From Gnetum montanum (taxonomy: Eukaryota; Streptophyta; Gnetopsida; Gnetales; Gnetaceae), in NCBI GenBank assembly GCA_015680685.1, contig MNCI01008326.1, positions 394,312 through 458,311 of the forward strand: a stretch of DNA of 64,000 bases, given 5' to 3'. How positions within the stretch are numbered: the first letter of the stretch is position 1; each line of letters starts with the position of its first letter. The notes beneath the pieces are model-generated. The model saw only the letters and a list, made by a program, of their open reading frames with translations, did not search any database and was not told the origin of the DNA. A program made the position numbers and the translations under genes. Positions 34,830 to 47,289 of this stretch are shown here, one piece after another.

Positions 34830-36182
34830 AGCTGATGTCTCTACAAATTGAAAAACTCGACTAAACTTGATGTTTGACCAGACACAAGGAGGAAAAAGAA
34901 AGGAAGGGATAATTGTAACCTGCATTATATAATGTAATCTTTATAAGTCAGCATTAACCATTACAATTAAATCCATGTTTGGGAGCTTTTAAACCAATAT
35001 CTTACAATTAGGATAACATTTAATCAGGAAAAAGAAGTTTGAAATTTTGAAGTCTACTAAAAAATAATTAAATACAAGTGCCAATAGGAAAAGTCATTAC
35101 TAGTGTTTAGAAACAAGAATAACATTTCTTTCATTTTCTATGCAAGTTAAATTCAAATATTTAAACAAACAAACTAATTCATAAGTATTTGAAAGAAGAT
35201 GAGGCTTACCCTAATTGTTGACATTCATTGAAGTAGTCCCTAATGATGTTCTTCTATTCATAAAGCAATGCCTGTTTTCAGATTTCTCTTGTACTTAAAT
35301 ATTTGAATTACAAATAGAAAGAAATACAACATGTTTTTTGACTCTATGTATGTAAGTCCAAGGCCTACAATATCATACAATATTATTAGTTGTTCTTGAC
35401 TTAGAGAATGAGGTTAAGAAGCTAACCAACTCATCTTAGGCAAAGTAATGTAAAGAATGTAATGAAGAACATCCTATGAAAGGTTTTTTTTTATATTATA
35501 AATTTACAAAAATGGATCATAAGGATATAAACTTTTCTAGAGCAAGGTAGTTCATGTAGCCTAAAGATGGGCTCAGCCATTGCAACTCAAATTATATTAT
35601 ACTTGGCACCATCCACAAACGTGGTGGGTATTTGCCAACATAACAAAGTTGGTGCCCATTGTACAATTCATTAAACTATTCGTAGACATTGTAGATAGAT
35701 GATGTGGATGAGTTGGTTGCATAGTGCATGTGAAAATAAAATAGCAAAGAGAAAATAAAGAACAAGAGTCCAAGCAGTCCAAGTACAAGCTCATGTCATA
35801 GTCATTAGAATATTCATCCTACAACATTATAATCTAGGTAAATATTGTAAGGTTTAAAAGGATACTATTCTAGAGATTAATGGATTACAATTCCCATTTA
35901 TGATAGGGCAATAGATTTTAAGAATAAAATGCAATCTTTAGCTAGTCACTTGAGAACATCATAAAAGGCTACACATCCATTGGTTGCACCCACTAGTAGG
36001 ATCTAAATGAACCAATGGACCTATTGAACATCTAAACATTCATGATAGTAAGCTTCTTCCATGATCGTTTAGTAGTAGATTCAGCTTATAGTGTAGGCCA
36101 AGGATGGGTTGCTTAAGATGAGATAAGGTGTGGAGCTTGCAATGGCAATAGCTAGGTTTGGAACAAGATAAGATTATAGAGG
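34830..36182. other. Spacer between the receptor-kinase relic and element 3
   Basis: AT-rich, with no frame above about 84 codons and no recognised motif. Possible polyadenylation-like words (ATTAAA, AATGTAATC) occur near 34900-34970. The last 200 bp directly border the element 3 target duplication. Confidence 0.5.
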
Positions 36183-36187
36183 GTAGG
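36183..36187. repeat. Target-site duplication of element 3 (left copy)
   Basis: GTAGG precedes the LTR start TGATGAG and is repeated at 62169-62173 after the right LTR. Confidence 0.85.
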
Positions 36188-37088
36188 TGATGAGTGGTGG
36201 AGTAATCCAACATCCAACCATACAAGATGTAAGTGTTCACACATAGCTCGATCCAACATCCAACATCCAACCATATGAGATGCAATGTGATCATGCTAGT
36301 AATTGGTTTAAGTTCATGATTGTTGTCTTTCTATGTGAGCTAGTAAAATCTATGTTTATGATTTAACTCATATTGAGGTATATGATAATTGATGTTGTGT
36401 GGGCCATCTTACTCCTAGTAAACATAAGGTAAATGAAAGTGACTCCTAAGTCTTAAGTAAATGGTAAATGAATCTAGTTTAGCCTAGGTAATGGACACCC
36501 ATTCCTAACTCTTCACACATGTCTTGGACTTATGTAATCGTTAATGGGATTACAAAGTACTTCACTATTGGGTAAACCAAGCAATAATACTACTAGGTTA
36601 CCAAATGATCACACTTTATGCTCAAAATCAATCATATCTATTCTACTTAACAATAGTAAAAGTAAAGTTCATGGAAAAGTAAATAGTAACTAAGAAAATA
36701 GTAACCAATAGGCTAAGTGAAAATAGTAAACATTATTCTAAGTAGGTAGTATAGAAACTAAGTGAGTGCTACAATGGTGAAAAGTAATCTTAATCTTTAT
36801 CTCCATTCACAATTGTGTCCAAGTATAAGATGCTCAAATAAAGACTCTATATAATCACTCAACACCACATTGTAGGCACACACTCCATTGTTAAACTACA
36901 AAAATAAACTACAAGAGTTTCAATAAGGGTGAAATGAAATTGTTTTTGGATCATGCACCTAAGTATCGTATTTATCGGTTTGTGCATACCCACGATATCA
37001 AATATGTTACATTGTAGCTTATGCCCCAATATCGGGGATCCAATATCAAATGTCTAATATCGTAGCCATGTAAAAACTTGATTTATCA
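36188..37088 (-). repeat. Element 3 left LTR (3' LTR)
   Basis: It begins TGATGAGTGGTGGAGTAATC and ends ATTTATCA, followed on the inside by the polypurine tract. A weak TATA (minus strand GATAAATACG) lies at 36969-36976. U3 carries several GATATC/CCAATATC words at 37000-37065. About 9% differences to the right LTR over the 130 bases I counted. Confidence 0.88.
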
Positions 37089-37103
37089 TATCCCCATGAC
37101 TGA
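37089..37103 (-). other. Polypurine tract of element 3
   Basis: The minus strand reads CAGTCATGGGGATA immediately before the LTR. The same position in element 2 reads CAGTCCTGGGGGTA. Short but correctly placed. Confidence 0.55.
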
Positions 37104-37109
37104 TTGAAA

Positions 37110-37396
37110 ACTCATCCTTGAACTAAAACAAAATTAGGATAGAGTTCCTTACAAAATTAAGAGGTAGATTTACATGGCATTGACAACTACATAGATGAAT
37201 CTTGAATGTTGCAATGGTGTTTTACAAAATGACATAGGATATGAAATGGAAATTTTAACAAAAAATAAAATTTGTTGAAGCTTGATGTAGCCTTATGTAG
37301 TTTTGCGTAAACATTCTCATCTTCCATTCTTAGATAATGTAATGTCCATGCTAGTTGAGCAATGTGTGATGGAGTGGGTACATGCATTGGGGACAA
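37110..37396 (-). pseudogene. C-terminal end of the element 3 third ORF, cut off by element 2
   Basis: The 69-codon frame 37396-37187 reads SPMHVPTPSHIAQLAWTLHY. It aligns with CPWDVPVLAHIGKASWTVNN in the intact-order third ORF of element 2 (near 38720). The matching upstream part of the same ORF ends at 50480 on the other side of element 2. So element 2 landed inside this reading frame. Confidence 0.75.
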
Positions 37397-37400
37397 TAGC
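37396..37400. repeat. Target-site duplication of element 2 (left copy)
   Basis: ATAGC, repeated exactly at 50480-50484 after the right LTR of element 2. Confidence 0.9.
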
Positions 37401-38280
37401 TGATGAGCAGTGAGGTACCCCTATGCCCAACCATACAAATCATGAGCATTCACACATGATCTGATCGAATTCTGAAGATTGTGAACACTTATGCACAATA
37501 TTCTAGCCATTAAAATCCTAGTTAGAATGGTTGTTGTCCTCTCAATGTCACTTGTGACATTCTAGAACAATGATTAAGTGAGACTAAGGCATATGATTTT
37601 TATATGTTTTCTTTTATCTATAATATCTAATTCTTGTAATACATGGAGTAAAAGGCTAGATAATGTAAGATATCACTACGCTATTACTTGACTATCCCTA
37701 CCATAAGCAGTTGATCCCACCGTCTGTGCACATCCCAAGCATGTTCTAATCACTACTGGGTTGCTAGATGTTAAGCATCACTAGGTTGCCAAGTGTCAGA
37801 CATATGTTCGAGGTGGTCATTCTTATGTGTTCTCATGGACTACTAAAATGTACTATAACTATAAAGTGATAACAAAGCATTAAAATTATTAAAGTATTAA
37901 ACTATTAATGCTTAAGTAATCTAGTTCAAATGTTGGAAGGAATGTTCAAAAATCTCGTCTTTATTTTCATTCATGCCAATGGGCTTAGGTACATTAGTGC
38001 TCGAATAAAGAACTGTACACTCTTCGAACTATGTTTGTGGGTACTTGGAAAATAATCTAACTCCTACAGAAACAAACTGTAAGAGCTTCACTATAACTTG
38101 AATAAAAGATGCCATAAATGTAGTGGGTGCATGCATATTTATAATAGAAAATAAACTTTGTGTTTACGAGGCCACGTCAATGCCTATAAAGATGCATCGA
38201 TGGGGTCACGTTGATGCAACTACATTAACGAGGCTTTGTCAACGTGGCCCACTTGATGTAGTGGACTAGATGCTTCATCA
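37401..38280 (-). repeat. Element 2 left LTR (3' LTR)
   Basis: TGATGAGCAGTGAGG ... GATGCTTCATCA. The TATA box is at 38136-38143 (minus strand TATAAATATGCATG). U3 (38160-38270) has three copies of a word like GAGGCCACGTCAATG, two with GTCAACG/CACGTTGA symmetry. The polypurine tract CAGTCCTGGGGGTA follows on the inside at 38281-38294. Confidence 0.92.
38136..38143 (-). promoter_or_regulatory. TATA box of element 2 left LTR
   Basis: TATAAATA on the minus strand, kept in the right LTR at 50335-50342. Confidence 0.7.
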
Positions 38281-38517
38281 TACCCCCAGGACTGAGTAAA
38301 AACTCATCCTCAAGTTTGTTATAATTTGGAAGGTATGAGGTTACTAGAGACACACATTGCAAAACATATCAATGCACATACTGATGTTCGTACACACCAA
38401 GTGCTCCAGTGTACAAAAGGAAATTACAAAACTATGATGTTCATGGACAACAAAATTGAACACCTAGACAACAATGGACTCACAACCCTACTGAGATGCT
38501 ATAGTTGTTAAAGAGGA

Positions 38518-41355
38518 TCATATAGTTCCTAGTGGCAGTGGTTTTGATGAGCCCTCACTAGCTTTAGGTGCATGTGGTGATTGTGCTTGTCCTGCAGGTG
38601 TTGCAACTTTCATAGGCAATTGGAAAGCCTCTAACAGAGCCCTCATTTTATCTTCTTTACTTTTGGGGTTGTTCACAGTCCAAGAAGCTTTGCCAATGTG
38701 TGCTAGAACAGGAACATCCCAAGGACATGGAAGTGCAGGGAAGAGTTCCTTTAAATTGATGAACCAAGTAGCAAACTATTTTCGTTCGATATCAAATGCT
38801 CAAACTAATGCTTGCAGCCACTAGTATTCATCCATCTATTGAGCTAGGTTCTCCATAATAGAGCATGGCCCCTCAAAGTGGGTGTGAAAAACTTTGAGTT
38901 CTACTTTTTTTGTTTCCAGCTTTTTCTTTGTCTCTTTATACAACTTGAACTCACCCTCATATAAAGAATACAAGGTGGCCTCTTGCTTCTCAAGGTCTGA
39001 CCATGGCCTCCCTGCTGTAAGCATGGCTAGGTTTGCATAATGTAGATTGACTAGTTTTATATATTCTATCATTTCTTCAATTTGCAGCTGCTTGAGAAAA
39101 AACACAGCCTGGTTTTATGTGTTTAATCCATCAAAGATGGGTTACCATACCTTGCCTCCTTCCTTGAGCTATTGGAGGGCTTGATTCATCTTAGCCTTTG
39201 TGACTTGGATTTCTTTTCCATTAATTTCTTTTTGCAATCCCACTTGGTCCCTGTAGTGATTTTTCACTTGTTCAAACTTGAGAGCCTCATTCTTCCAAGC
39301 GGTGATTTCAATGGCTATCTTTTGTCATAAGGCTTGGACTTCCTCCATTGATAGATTGTGATTTTCGGTAGCCAATCTTCGCACATTAGTGTTCACCCTA
39401 GTCATCTCCTCTTGTTGTTGGCAAATAAAATCCTTTATTTGTTGATTTTCAAGACCAACATTGCACAAGTGATGATCTTCTGTGATCAGCCCAACATTCT
39501 CCTCTCGAACCACTTCCAAGTCCTTGTTTAGGTAATAAGAACGAGCTTCCACTAAGGACTTGTCAAAGATCACTGACTCTCACTCATACTTGACCTTTTG
39601 AAGCTTGGTTTGAAGTTGTTGAAAAGCTTCATCTTTGGTAACTTCATGGTTGAGTATAGCCAAATTAGCAAGTTGGGCTCATAGTTGGGCAAATTCTATA
39701 GCTAAGTGTTGGTTGTCTGCCTGAGGTACTTCTAGTTGGTCCTCTAGGATGAGGCACTTGCCCTTTGCTAAGAGTAGTTTCGACTAGGTTGTAGTGATGT
39801 TGTCCGGAAGATCAAAGACAACTAGAAGCACTTGCCTAGTTCCCACCAATCGATCCATAAATTCTTCATGTTGTGCTACATTGAGTCTTCTACTCTAAGT
39901 ACCTGTAGATGTCTGCACATCTCTAAGCCCATGTACTTTCAGTACAAGCATTGCAGGTGCATTGAGAACCATGGCGATTGTATCGGCAACCACTTCTATT
40001 GCAATTGCTTATCCTTAGTGTTGCATTACTAGAACAGTTGCCCCTTCACCTTCCTCCAAGCACATCAATAAAGTAGTAGCATTTTCTAAAATTTCTAGAA
40101 ATAATTGTTGGACCATTGAAACTGTTACCTCTTGAGTGCTAGGGTCTATTCTCGCGGGCACTTGTGTCAGTGTGGCTGAAAGCATTGGCCTTGCCCTCTA
40201 CAACAAGCTCATAGATCAAGCCACTTGTTCAAGATGGCTCAAGGTAGGGCGATACATAGAAGAGTCTCCCCCACTACTGTTGTCTACTTGTTACTCCTGT
40301 TGGCAAAAGTGTGACTATCAGATCTCATGTATGTGCTCTACAACTATGTGCAAGTCTGACCCTGTATCTTGTGTAAACAGTGGAGGTGGTTGTTGCTATT
40401 TATCCATTCTTTTTGTGGCAAGCATTTTATCTTTCATCATTAAGGTAGTTGGGGCATAGTGGAGGGTGTTGTTGGCATATTGTGTTATCCCTACCCATTA
40501 GCACAATTTTCTGATTAGGTAGGGAAAGGCCAAAGTTCACCTTCCATGTTCATTTTCTGTAAATTGTTTCTCAATGTCCAAGAAGAGTAACTATGGAAAG
40601 TTGATAGGAAATTTCCTGCTTAAAGAGGCACATGCACAAGCAGAAAAGATGGTGATTTTGCTGGATCTTACCATTGGATTTAGGTGGTAAGATGCAATTT
40701 TGGAGTAAACTCTTTCTATGGTGGTCAATATGCCAAAATCCCTACGATCTACCCCATAGCATCACCTAGTCCACTCCACTTTCACCTTGGGGTCTACTTG
40801 TTTTAAAATTTCTACCACATCAACCCTAGTCTCAAGTAACCCAAGGGCTTGCATGATTGCCTCTGCAGAGTAAGACACATGGATGTCTTTGATTCTTACT
40901 CATGACCTTGGCTGCTGATTTATCCAGAAGAGATAGGTTTTTCCCAGATACGACTCACTACTAGACATGATGATTGGTCACATGGGAGAATTTTGTATTT
41001 GAGTTTTGACTTCTTCTAGTGCACTTTCTAGGAATGGTTCGAAGTTTAATTCTTGAAAGATCTTTCGTTGCAGCTCTTTTGGCTTGATAGCATCAAGGCA
41101 GGCCCTAGTCAAGGTGACCTCAAGCTGTGGCACTCTCACTAGAGTCTAGTCCTTGTGCGATTATTTTGTGGGAACCTCTTCTTTAGGAATATGATGAACA
41201 GATTCCATTTCAAGTTCCTTGTGGAGAGGGCCATATGCATGTGAGCTCTCCGTGCGCTCTTGAGGTCATGTGCCCCATTCCCTTTTGGTTCTAGGTTGCT
41301 TCTCCCAAGGTTTTGATGGTCCTTCCTCCCTTGGACATCTTAGTTTTTGTGTCAT
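38518..41355 (-). pseudogene. Element 2 third ORF (env-like position), transposon-associated domain plus coiled coil
   Basis: A likely ATG lies at 41355. About 940 codons can be followed in one main frame with scattered stops. The N-terminal half has GKTYLFWINQQP, IKDIHVSYSAEAIMQALGL, INFPQLLFLDIEKQF and LAFPYLIRKLC. These blocks recall the plant transposon-associated domain often annotated near gypsy elements. The C-terminal half is strongly helical and charged (39573-39325, 39105-38836: EEMTRVNTNVRRLATENHNL, LYKETKKKLETKKVELKVF). It ends near PLPLGTI. No signal peptide or transmembrane segment was seen, so it is not an obvious envelope protein. Function unknown. The best relative in this window is the third ORF of element 3. 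Confidence 0.65.
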
Positions 41356-41544
41356 CTACAATCACAACATAACCATGAATTAAAATGTGTGCATGTTGTC
41401 CAAAATGGCAATAATATACCTTCTCATGATGGCCCGGCTATGATAGTGACATGTGCATTCTCTTTGATCTAAGGTGATGTATGTAAACTGTTACATGTGG
41501 CATTCTAGAATGTAGCTAAAAGGTTATGAATTAAAGCTAATTAT

Positions 41545-41650
41545 TTGATTAACCCTAAGAGAAATTTTGATTAACCCTGGGAACCCTAAGAGATGTTTTG
41601 ATTAACCCTAGGAGGCGTGAAAGCTAATTCTTTGATTAACCCTAAGAGAC
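41545..41650. repeat. Short repeats of 'ttttgattaaccctaagaga'
   Basis: Four copies of TTTGATTAACCCT[AG] with AAGAGA tails occur within about 105 bp, between the internal TATA box and the third ORF of element 2. Confidence 0.75.
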
Positions 41651-41881
41651 TTTAAGTCTTTGATGCATTAAGTCTTGGGTTAGCCATATTGTCACAATAT
41701 ATAGAATCATGGGTACCCACAACACAGAGCATACCTTTGGTAGCAAAAGGGTAAAGGAATGAGTAGATGTGGACAAGCAGTAGGAAGGTTATGTGCTCAA
41801 GAAGGAGATTGGATGCAAAAACCTTCAAAAACTCCCCTAGTGTTGTGAGCAAATGCACAAAATTCCAAAGCACAATGTGCG

Positions 41882-41960
41882 TATATATAGCAATTTGGAC
41901 ACTACATCAACAGGGCCGTGTAAATGGGACTACGTATACAGGGCCACATCGATGTAGCTA
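41882..41960 (-). promoter_or_regulatory. Candidate internal promoter of element 2
   Basis: TATATATA at 41882-41889 lies about 530 bp upstream of the third ORF. Next to it, upstream on the minus strand, are words of type 'acagggccgtgtaaatg' and 'acagggccacatcgatg' (41910-41955). These resemble the 'acgaggccacgtcaatg' words that lie next to the TATA box in this element's LTR (38166-38182, 38228-38247). Promoter activity is inferred, not shown. Confidence 0.45.
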
Positions 41961-43640
41961 TTTAGCTATATTGACCACCATTGACCGATGAATTAAAGGC
42001 CCAAAGTTGAAAATTTTAGCATAAAATTGGAGTCATTTGAGAGCTTAGAGACATGAGAATAGCATGAGACAAGGAGGAAGGGATGTTGGTTGCAAAAGAA
42101 GAGTCAAATGTAGGAGAACATCATAATATAAAGCTTGGGTGATGGAGAGGCTCATGATGGACAACATACAAATGGGCATCACATTATATTAAAGGATCAA
42201 AAGATTAACAAGTGGAACCAAAGGATATGTAATTGGGTCCTTCCCATTGTAGGCTCTAGCTATGTTTGCCCTTGCAAATCTTCAACCTAGGAGTCCATGG
42301 ACCCCATAGTTAATTAATAATCACCGAGGGTTAATACTCGTATCCTTGAGGACTAACCAAAGAATTTACAAGTACTAGCAAACCAAGATACGCGATTGAA
42401 ACATGAAACTAGTAGTGAGGTGAGAAACGGAGAGCAATGGATGAGGGGGAGAGCATGTGGAATGGAGTGTTGAGGTCAAGATTGATACAATCCCTTTGTA
42501 AAGTATGTGGTTAAGTGACTTGATAAGAATCTGTTCTAGGTCTGGACCCAGATCAACCATGGATAGTGACATTGTAGTGATGGACTAATACAAACCCACC
42601 CACTCAAGACATACACATGCCCTCAAAGACCAAATCCCATTCCATAAAGAGAAGGAAAGGGAAGAAGGAAGGAAGGAAGGGCCTTAGTTAGAGGGGACTG
42701 TTAGGCCTAGGTAACATGAATTTCAAGTCCTGTAACCAGTACTTGTAGCCTATTATTTTATCTAAGGGGTGTGCTTTAAATTCCTATTATTGTTTTTTTT
42801 TAAATGGAAACCACACCATGCCAGGATATATTGGTTGGTCCAAGGGGTATGCTTTGAATTCCCATTGTTGTTTTCTATTTGTTTCTTGTTTTGAATGGAA
42901 ACCACACCATGCAAGGAGATATTGGTTGGTCCAAGGGGTGTGCTTTGAATTTCCATTGTTTTTTTCTTCTCCTTTTTTCAATTTTTTTCTTTTCTTTTCT
43001 TTTATTTTTTTCAAATGGAAATCACACAATGCAAGGACATGTTAGCTTCCTATTATGCATCATCATGGAACAGAAAGGAATCCCTAAGGATAGCAATGCA
43101 TGAGAGATTGTAGGAGGAAATGTAGTCCACCACATCCCCTTGAAGTCAAAACTTGTTCCTTACCTCTCGGATCCTTCCTAAGTTTGGAATCCACCAAGGT
43201 CAAAGATTTATAGGAGATTAATGGGAAAGGGACTGTACTTATCTTGTCCCTAGAACAGCATAGAAAAATATGAGTGGTTGGATGTCATCAATTCGTTGCC
43301 TGTTGCATGAAAGAAAGTATAACTTAGTTTTCTGAGACCCAAAATGCTAAGGTAAGAACTAGATATAATAGGTGACCCATAATATGCAAGCCTCCACTAG
43401 GAGAAATTACCACACCATTGCATCCTATGGCAATAAAATGACTTTATTAGCAAAAATAAATAGAGGAAAATAAACTAAAATAAAGCATAACAAAACAACT
43501 AAATGTGAAATATATCTATATATATATATAAGAGAAAGAGTAGGTAAGAAATGTTAAACGTATGAATGGTGGTGTAAAAAAAATGTGTAAAACAAAAAAG
43601 ATATAGAAAAGACCTGAGAAGCTAGGACAACTATTTTAGT
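41961..43640 (-). other. Element 2 non-coding interval between integrase and the internal promoter
   Basis: No coding frame is supported. It contains the expanding tandem repeat at 42766-43040, purine runs (gaaggaaggaagg at 42663) and a (TA)n run at 43513-43529. The stretch around 42235-42285 ('gggtccttcccattgtaggc') has a counterpart at 53930-53965 in element 3, so part of the interval is conserved between elements. Confidence 0.5.
42766..43040. repeat. Three-copy tandem repeat with growing T tract
   Basis: Copies start at 42766, 42844 and 42935 with GGGGTGTGCTTTGAATTCCC or variants. Each runs through a T-rich tract to AAATGGAAACCACACCATGC and ATATTGGTTGGTCCAA. Copy length grows from about 78 to 91 to about 105 bp because the T/C-rich tract lengthens. 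Confidence 0.9.
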
Positions 43641-44950
43641 ATGGGTGACGATCTCCCACATGACTAAGCTTGGAGGAGGAGATTCAAAAGATGGAATGTG
43701 GTTGACCACTTAGTGAAGTGGTAGTGACACTACTTTGGTGGAGTTCAAGGAAGGGTCTTAATTGTTTCATGTTGGCCAATTGCATTTTCATTGGGTCTTC
43801 AGGTTTGTGTATGAGTAAGGCCCTGGATGGAGAGGCCTCGGAAATAATATAAGGTCCCTCCCACAGTGTTTAGAACTTGGTTTGTTGTGGCACATGTGCG
43901 GGGTTCCAATAGAGAACCTTATCCCCATGTTGAAATGTTACCTTTTGAATCCTAAGCTTATGATGTTGTTTGTTATATGCCTTATGCACCTCATTTGATG
44001 ATAGGGCTAATAATCGATTCTCATCTAGCACATTTAAGTTGATGAGCCATTCTCATTGTGCTAGGGGTAAGTTAAGACCTAAGTCACTTGCACTGGATTG
44101 TGTTCGGAGTTCTACCTAAATAGAGAGTGTTGGTAGTTTCTCATACACCAACTAGTAAGGAGAGTAGCCTATATGAAGTTTCCAGATTGAGCGGTAGGCC
44201 CATAGGGCATTGTTAAGTTTTCTACTCCAATACCTCCTATATTTGCTAATCATCCTAGTTAGGATCTTTGTAATCTCCTGGTTTGTGACCTCAGCTTGCC
44301 CATTGGCTTGGGGGTGATAGGGCATTGTTAGTTTATGTTCTATGCTCATACGCTGCATGAGTTTACAAAAAGTAGCACCCATGAAGTGAGTGCCATTATT
44401 TGAAATGAGTGCATGTAGCACCCCAAACCTATTCAAAATTTGCTATTGAACAAACCACATGGTCGTGGTTGAGGAATAGTCGGTGACGACTATTGCCTCT
44501 TCCCATTTTATACAGTAGTCCACCATGACAATAATGTACACCTTCCCATGAAGTTGATGCCCCAAATGTTGAAAGGCTCTAGTGGTTGAATCCACTATTA
44601 AGGTCTATCCATTCTTGCTGTCATCCCACCATCTCTTTGACATTAATCATAGTTTTAGGTGAACCATTGGGCATCTCTAAAGAGTGTAGGCTAGTAGTAA
44701 CCTGCAAGTGGGGTTTTAACAGCCATGCACCTTCCTATGTAATGGCCCCCACAAGGACCCTCATGAGCATCTTGGAGGACATGCAGTTGATCTACATTAG
44801 GGGCATACCATCGAACCAAGCCATTTGCACATACCTTGTAAAGGTGTCCATTGATTTCCATGAAGTGCTTGGCTTTATGAAGAAACCATTATTTCTTCCA
44901 ATGATCCAACTCCTTTGGTAGCTCTTGTGTAAGAAGATAGGTAAGGATGT
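43640..44950 (-). pseudogene. Element 2 integrase, catalytic residues lost
   Basis: The finger is seen as DAHEGPCGGHYIGRCMAVKT with a following CQRDGG (44800-44630). In the core, the first catalytic Asp position reads N (FNIWGINFMG, near 44560) and the second reads N (ISNNGTHFMG, near 44390). Glu is kept (GQAEVTNQE). Each Asp-to-Asn change is a single G-to-A transition. The open piece is 44436-44152 (to WAYRSIWKLHIGYSPY). The C-terminal part decays toward 43640. Confidence 0.85.
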
Positions 44951-44954
44951 CACC

Positions 44955-45440
44955 AAACCAGTTTGATCTTGTGGTTGCCTCCTTCGTAATTTCTCCAACA
45001 AAGAGGAGCTCATCTAGAAACTGGTCAGAGAGTAGACTCTCCTCCTCTGTGTTGTCCCATCAAAATTGAGACAAGTGATTGGCAACCATATTCTGAGTTC
45101 CCTTTTTATCAACCATAGTAAGATCAAATTCTTGAAGGATCATGAGCTACCATATGACAGAAGGGCTCACTATTGGGTTGTTCATAAGGAACTGAATGGC
45201 ACTATGGTTCGTATGCACAGACATCTTGTATTTGAGTACATAGTGTTAGAACTTTTCCAAAGTGAACACCACTACCATTAATTCCTTTTCGGTGGTGGTA
45301 TAATTTAGTTGAGGACCCACAATACTTTGGCTTGCATAGTGGATGTAATATGGATGCTTCTAGTCATCCAAATGTGTTAGCACAACCCTCAATGCATAAT
45401 TAGATGCATCTATCATGATGTGAAATGGTCTGACCAATTA
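44955..45440 (-). pseudogene. Element 2 RNase H
   Basis: This lies between RT and integrase. The minus strand keeps the short-range pattern of Athila RNase H: 'MSVHTNHSAIQFLMNN'-like text near 45190-45230 and an end resembling the 'DHLSRL' block near 45065. Several stops and at least one frameshift are present. Confidence 0.65.
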
Positions 45441-46330
45441 GGGGCTAGTAGAATTGGAGTCTCTACAAGTTTGTACTTTACCATTTGGAATGCAGATTCA
45501 CATTCCTTAGTCTAGACAAACAGAGCATCTTTCTTTGTCAGCTCCACTAATAGCTTAGTAATATTCAAGAAATTCTTGATGAAATGTTGGTAGTAGCCAA
45601 TGAGTCCAAAAAATGACTAGACATCCCTTACAATTCCCAGCTAACTGGTAATTCCTTAGATAACCTTGATTTTCTCAAGATCCATTTTGATCCCTTCTTG
45701 TGAAATTTGATGCCCCAAAACAATGCCTTCTTGGACCATTAGGTGGCTCTTTTTCCAATTGACCCGTAAGTTAGTTTCTACACATCGCTTCAAAACTTGC
45801 TCAAGGTAGTCCAAGGCTTGCTCAAATGTTACTCCATAGGTGGAGAAGTCATCCATAAAAACTTCTACACCATTGCTGATTTTCTATTGGAAGATGCTAA
45901 GGATAAGGTGTTGGAAGGTTGTGGGCGCATTACATAGGCCAAAGGGAATCTTCCTATATATGTGAAAGTTCCCCAGGGACTCGTAAACGTTATCTTGGCC
46001 TAGTCCTCTAGCGTAATCTCGATTTGGTTATAGCCACTGTAACCATTCAAGAAGTTGTAAAATGGTATCCAACACCTAGTACACAAATGGAGGTGAAAAT
46101 GATCCTTAAAGGTTGCCATATTTAGTAATCAAAAATTGATACAAACTCTCCATTTGCCATCCTTTTTGGGCACAATAATCAGTGGGCTGACTCACTTGCT
46201 ATCCACAATGGAGTAGATGAATCCTGCATTTAGCAGTTGTTCAATTTCATCCTTGATGATCTATTTAAGTTTGGGATTCAATCATCTTTGTAGCTATCTT
46301 TGTGGCTTCATGGAAGGGTTGATATAGATT
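45440..46330 (-). pseudogene. Element 2 reverse transcriptase
   Basis: Blocks in order on the minus strand are a Pro-x-Asp-type N-terminal text with CAQKGWQMESLYQF, KIPFGLCNAPTTFQHL (near 45950), and VFMDDFSTYG with the catalytic MDD intact (near 45850). Then come NLRVNWKKSHLMVQEGIVLG (near 45740) and the thumb SFFGLIGYYQHFIKNFLNIT (near 45590). The 66-codon open piece is 45856-45656. Stops break the rest. Athila-type. Confidence 0.88.
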
Positions 46331-46399
46331 CGATGTTGGCATACCCTAGGTTCAATCCTTGTTAACTTAGGATATGACCATATAAAGGCAGTCAACCAC

Positions 46400-47100
46400 T
46401 TGTTCACCATCCTTAACAACTTATTTTTTTTGGAGCCAAAGTGTAATTTCTTATTACCAGATTACCATTCTGCAAGAATGCATATTCCAAATTGACCAGT
46501 AAGGGTTTTAGTTCTAGGGGCTCCTATTTAAAGCTTTTAGGGATCTGCAGCTTTCCCCAATCAGTAGCATCATTGATAATGGAAATTTGTTGATGGCCTT
46601 GTTCCAGTCCATCTGTGCTCCCCATATAGGTAGAAGGCTCTTAGGGGATTCCGTGCATAGGATGCTACTATTAGAGTCAATGGTTAGCCACTAGGTGCCT
46701 TCTTGGTTCATGGCTGTTGCGTATAGGCATCATTGAGTTTGTGATTTGGTGGCACATCGACTGCATGCTTGAATGGACATTTGGTCAATGGACCAGGGTT
46801 GCTACACATAATTGCACCTGGTGTTGCTATATGCGATGCATGGAACACACTTCTTCTCAATCTTCCCAAAAGGATTTTCCTTGGAAATTTCAAGGGAGAG
46901 ATCTTGAAGTCCCAAACATGCATCCACTATGTGTTAACATGACGATCTGCACTTTGGAAGGCATTTGGTTTGAAGGTCACTCAAAGGATTGAGCATGAGA
47001 AGTAGTTGGAGATATAGACACTGGCCATAGGTAAGTGTGAGGGTGTGTTTAGGTTATTAAGCTGGAAAAAGGAATATTTTTGCGGCTTTGATTTTGACCT
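46400..47100 (-). pseudogene. Element 2 protease region, decayed
   Basis: The frame 46923-46708 and its neighbours hold LEISKENPFGKIEKKCVPCI and MSIQACSRCATK-like text in two frames, as in the region between gag and RT of element 3 (near 58200-58420). No D-T/S-G triplet could be read with confidence. Assignment is by position. Confidence 0.4.
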
Positions 47101-47289
47101 TCTCAGCTAAGAAGCTAGTTGCAAATTGATGACGCTCATGGCATTACATTGCTATGGTTGTGGAGGTATTTCGCCTTGCATAGGTAGAGTAGGAGGTAGT
47201 TGAGTTGAGGGCTAATGGATAGGTATGGAAGAAGGAGGTGGCGTAGGATAGTGCAAATGTGGGTTTTCCCCCTTAAGTGATGGAGATTA

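Noticed and set aside
42766-43040. Small proteins from overlapping frames on both strands (42762-43103)
   Set aside because: The frames are open on both strands because of the tandem repeat with poly-T/poly-A tracts; no sign of coding constraint.
43510-43530. (TA)n as a promoter TATA box
   Set aside because: Simple dinucleotide repeat without LTR-like neighbouring words, unlike the site at 41882.
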